59,541 bases of DNA from an uncultured Oscillospiraceae bacterium (lineage in GTDB: Bacteria > Bacillota > Clostridia > Oscillospirales > Oscillospiraceae). The notes beneath the pieces are model-generated. The model was not told the DNA's origin, made no database searches, and saw only the letters and a program-made list of their open reading frames with translations. The stretch's first letter is position 1, and every line of letters begins with the position of its first letter. Location: contig CAKTOH010000010.1 in NCBI GenBank assembly GCA_934589705.1, forward strand, positions 1 to 59,541. The letters are read 5' to 3'. The translations under genes were made by a program, and so were the position numbers. Shown here piece after piece: positions 57,877 through 59,541 of this stretch.

Positions 57877-57914
57877 GTATGACTAATCATACTTCCGGTA
57901 TCCGGAATTGTCAA
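57877..57914 (-). promoter_or_regulatory. AbrB-GT1 promoter with two palindromes
   Basis: TTGACA (57914-57909), 17 bp, TATGAT (57891-57886). The spacer holds TTCCGG-TAT-CCGGAA (57893-57907) and the -10 lies in GTATGA-CTAA-TCATAC (57877-57892). Both are perfect 6-bp inverted repeats. Confidence 0.8.
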
Positions 57915-57958
57915 CATCTTTTTCCCCCGCCGGGCATAGACTGTCAGGAGGTGATATT

Positions 57959-58885
57959 TTGGCTATCCTACAGACGGACGTTCCCATGACCTCCGACCTC
58001 TGCCGCCGAACCATGGAAGCTCTTGCCGCCCGCTACCCGGCCTTCCGGCTGGAAACGCTGACCACCACCGCCTTTGACCGGCCTGTCCAGGCCCTTCGCA
58101 TCGGGCGGGGTCAGCGGCGGGTGCTCTATTCCGCCGCCCACCACGCCAACGAGTGGATCACCGCCCCGGTGCTGCTGAAATTTCTGGAGGAGCTGGCGGC
58201 GGCGGACGAAGCCGGAGGCGCTCTCTTCGGCGTGCCTACGAAAACGATTTTGAACGCCGCCACCATTTTCGCCGTGCCCATGGTGAATCCGGACGGGGTG
58301 GATCTGGTCACCGGTGCCATCGAAGCGGGTGTTCCGGAATACGAGAAGGCTCGGCAATTCGCAAAAAACTACCCTGCCATCCCTTTCCCGGAGGGTTGGA
58401 AGGCCAATCTTCTGGGGGTTGACCTGAATCTGCAATATCCGGCAGGCTGGCTGAAGGCCCGGGACATCAAGTTCTCCCAGGGCTACACCCGGCCGGGCCC
58501 CCGGGATTTCGTAGGCCGGGCGCCCCTGAATCAGCGGGAAGCCATTGCCCTGGCCCGTTACACCCTGGGGGTTGACCCGGCTCTGGTGATCGCCCTGCAC
58601 ACCCAGGGGAAGGCCATTTACTGGAAATTTCAGGAGGATTTCGTGTCCGGGGCTCAGGAATTGGGCGCGGAATTTGCCCGGCTCAGCGGCTACGCCCTGG
58701 AGGACACGCCCTATGCTTCCAGCTTCGCCGGTTACAAGGACTGGTTCATAAAAGTCTGGCGGCGGCCGGGCTACACCGTCGAATGCGGCTCCGGCCAGAA
58801 TCCCCTGCCCCTGAGCCAATTCGAGGAAATCTACCGGGCGGTTCTGGGCATCCTGGTCACCGGCGCTACAGGTCTGCCGGGCTGA
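57959..58885 (+). CDS. M14-family zinc carboxypeptidase
   Basis: About 308 residues, no signal peptide. Zinc ligands are seen in HHANEW (HxxE, about residues 61-66) and IALHTQGK (second His, about 217). NPDGVDLV (about 109) and the catalytic Glu in YTVECGSGQNP (about 278) complete the M14 site. The family includes gamma-D-glutamyl-diaminoacid peptidases acting on cell-wall peptides. The most likely start is TTG 57959, 7 nt after AGGAGG; ATG 57986 is an alternative without a Shine-Dalgarno. A cytoplasmic role in muropeptide recycling is inference. Confidence 0.88.
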   Translation: MAILQTDVPMTSDLCRRTMEALAARYPAFRLETLTTTAFDRPVQALRIGRGQRRVLYSAAHHANEWITAPVLLKFLEELAAADEAGGALFGVPTKTILNAATIFAVPMVNPDGVDLVTGAIEAGVPEYEKARQFAKNYPAIPFPEGWKANLLGVDLNLQYPAGWLKARDIKFSQGYTRPGPRDFVGRAPLNQREAIALARYTLGVDPALVIALHTQGKAIYWKFQEDFVSGAQELGAEFARLSGYALEDTPYASSFAGYKDWFIKVWRRPGYTVECGSGQNPLPLSQFEEIYRAVLGILVTGATGLPG

Positions 58886-58907
58886 GGAAAAAATCCGAAA
58901 AAAGGGA

Positions 58908-58936
58908 TTGCAAAATCCTATATTTCATGGTATAAT
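58908..58936 (+). promoter_or_regulatory. tRNA promoter
   Basis: TTGCAA (58908-58913), 17 bp, TATAAT (58931-58936), about 36 bp before tRNA-Gln. Confidence 0.85.
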
Positions 58937-58971
58937 ACCCAGTGTCCGTGCAAAGGATGACGCTTCAACAT

Positions 58972-59046
58972 TGGGATGTCGCCAAGCGGTAAGGCATCAG
59001 ACTTTGACTCTGACATGCGTCGGTTCGAATCCGGCCATCCCAGCCA
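58972..59046 (+). tRNA. tRNA-Gln (TTG)
   Basis: A cloverleaf can be folded: acceptor TGGGATG/CATCCCA, anticodon loop CTTTGAC with anticodon TTG, T-loop GGTTCGAATCC. The 3' CCA is encoded. It is co-transcribed with tRNA-Lys 5 nt later. Confidence 0.95.
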
Positions 59047-59051
59047 AATAC

Positions 59052-59127
59052 GATCCGCTAGCTCAGTCGGTAGAGCAACTGCCTTTTAAGCAGTGGGTCT
59101 GGAGTTCGAATCTCCAGCGGGTCACCA
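59052..59127 (+). tRNA. tRNA-Lys (TTT)
   Basis: Acceptor GATCCGC/GCGGGTC (one T-G pair), anticodon loop CTTTTAA with anticodon TTT, T-arm GGAGTTCGAATCTCC, encoded CCA. A 19-nt stretch of its 3' end reappears at 59431-59449. Confidence 0.95.
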
Positions 59128-59162
59128 AAAAAGAGATATCCCCAAGGGGATATCTCTTTTTT
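59127..59162 (+). terminator. tRNA operon terminator
   Basis: AAAAAAGAGATATCCCC, AA, then the reverse complement ending TTTTTT; an ideal intrinsic terminator. Confidence 0.95.
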
Positions 59163-59186
59163 GATACACGCGGAGATTCGAAAATA

Positions 59187-59346
59187 GGAAGCTCTGATGG
59201 GACCGGCAAGAGCTGTGAGTGAGAGATTTTTCGTCCAATCGAGGCATCAAAAGTGGAGGAATACTGTATGTATTTCCCACTTTTGATGCTGATGAGTGGG
59301 CGGAAAAGATCCGCTCACAGCCGCAGCTGGTTCCATCAGAGTTTCC
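59187..59346 (+). repeat. R4 structured repeat, copy 4
   Basis: 160 bp. The outer stem sequence differs from the other copies (GATGGGACC pairs with GGTTCCATC, one G-T) yet remains paired. The middle stem CTGTGAG/CTCACAG and inner stem GCATCAAAAGTGG/CCACTTTTGATGC also pair perfectly. The loop blocks GAGAGATTTT, GGAATACTGTATGTATTT and GAAAAGATCCG are conserved. Confidence 0.85.
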
Positions 59347-59541
59347 TCATATGGAACAGTCCTGTGGACTGTTCCTTGGCATCGGCTCGACGATGCCAAC
59401 TCCTTACCCGGTGCTTTTGCGCCGGGGCAGCGAATCTCCAGCGGGTCACTGCGCACCAAAGGGAGTTGTCTCGTTAAGTGCCCCTATGGGTCAAAATAGC
59501 CAAAATATACAATGTCATTGCGAACCAGTGACCGATGTCAC
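59347..59541. repeat. Hairpins, tRNA-Lys fragment and R1 at window end
   Basis: Hairpins GGAACAGTCC/GGACTGTTCC (59352) and TTGGCATCG/CGATGCCAA, then a 19-nt copy of the tRNA-Lys 3' end (59431-59449), then an exact inverted copy (59465-59541) of 44106-44182. No gene is seen. Confidence 0.8.

Overview
The window is a gene-dense, G+C-rich chromosomal segment from a Gram-positive, probably endospore-forming Clostridia member, most likely Oscillospiraceae/Ruminococcaceae-like. This is inferred from strong AGGAGG ribosome-binding sites, TTGACA-17-TATAAT promoters, spoIVB and bofA homologues, the rimP-nusA-rnpM-ylxQ-infB and holB-ricT gene orders, and lipoprotein-anchored transporters. No rRNA, CRISPR array, prophage or transposase gene was found. 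Nearly every gene has a recognisable family, so the unusual material lies between the genes.

Layout. 0.3-10 kb: aspS, a DUF1836 gene, degV, the yfmF-yfmH-lgt operon, prmA and a DUF4015 protein. 10-20 kb: holB-ricT-LtaS-like sulfatase operon, a CBS-domain pyrophosphatase, ansA and capA. 20-28 kb (minus strand): a long translation and RNA-metabolism operon (rimP, nusA, rnpM, ylxQ, infB, rbfA, nrnA, truB, ribF). 28.6-31.7 kb: TAXI-type TRAP transporter. 31.8-32.6 kb: gene-free, with two divergent small-RNA candidates. 32.6-37.5 kb: PfoR/EIIC-like membrane protein, a small coiled-coil membrane protein, an AGCS symporter, a Phd/ParE-type toxin-antitoxin pair and a DUF2500 protein. 37.5-44 kb: spoIVB, a nifS-nifU-Rrf2 iron-sulfur operon, DUF975, an XRE/TPR regulator and bofA. 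44-51 kb: MscS channel, a two-component system with a very large sensor kinase, and a CstA-type transporter with a small partner. 52-56 kb: sugar ABC transporter without an ATPase. 56.4-59.2 kb: AbrB-GT1 glycosyltransferase operon, M14 peptidase, tRNA-Gln and tRNA-Lys.

Non-coding content. Almost every intergenic gap over 300 bp is filled by palindromic repeat families. R1 is a TGTCATTGCGA...TCGCAATGACA module, sometimes a ~133-bp composite. R2 is a GGCTCCC...GGGGAGCC element. R3 is a CTCATCCGTCACGGC...GGAAGGCTTGG element. R4 is a ~160-bp three-stem element in four copies whose stems covary while its loops are conserved. R5 is a ~177-bp multi-hairpin element in two nearly identical copies. R6 is a GGGCGGCCAATGGCCGCCC palindrome that twice serves as a terminator. 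Two signals look most novel: the R4 family, and a ~255-nt transcript at 32,207-32,463 with its own promoter and terminator, a duplicated SD-ATG hairpin and a nine-codon reading frame whose stop lies in the terminator stem.

All statements come from reading the sequence by eye. Family names rest on motif recognition, not database searches.
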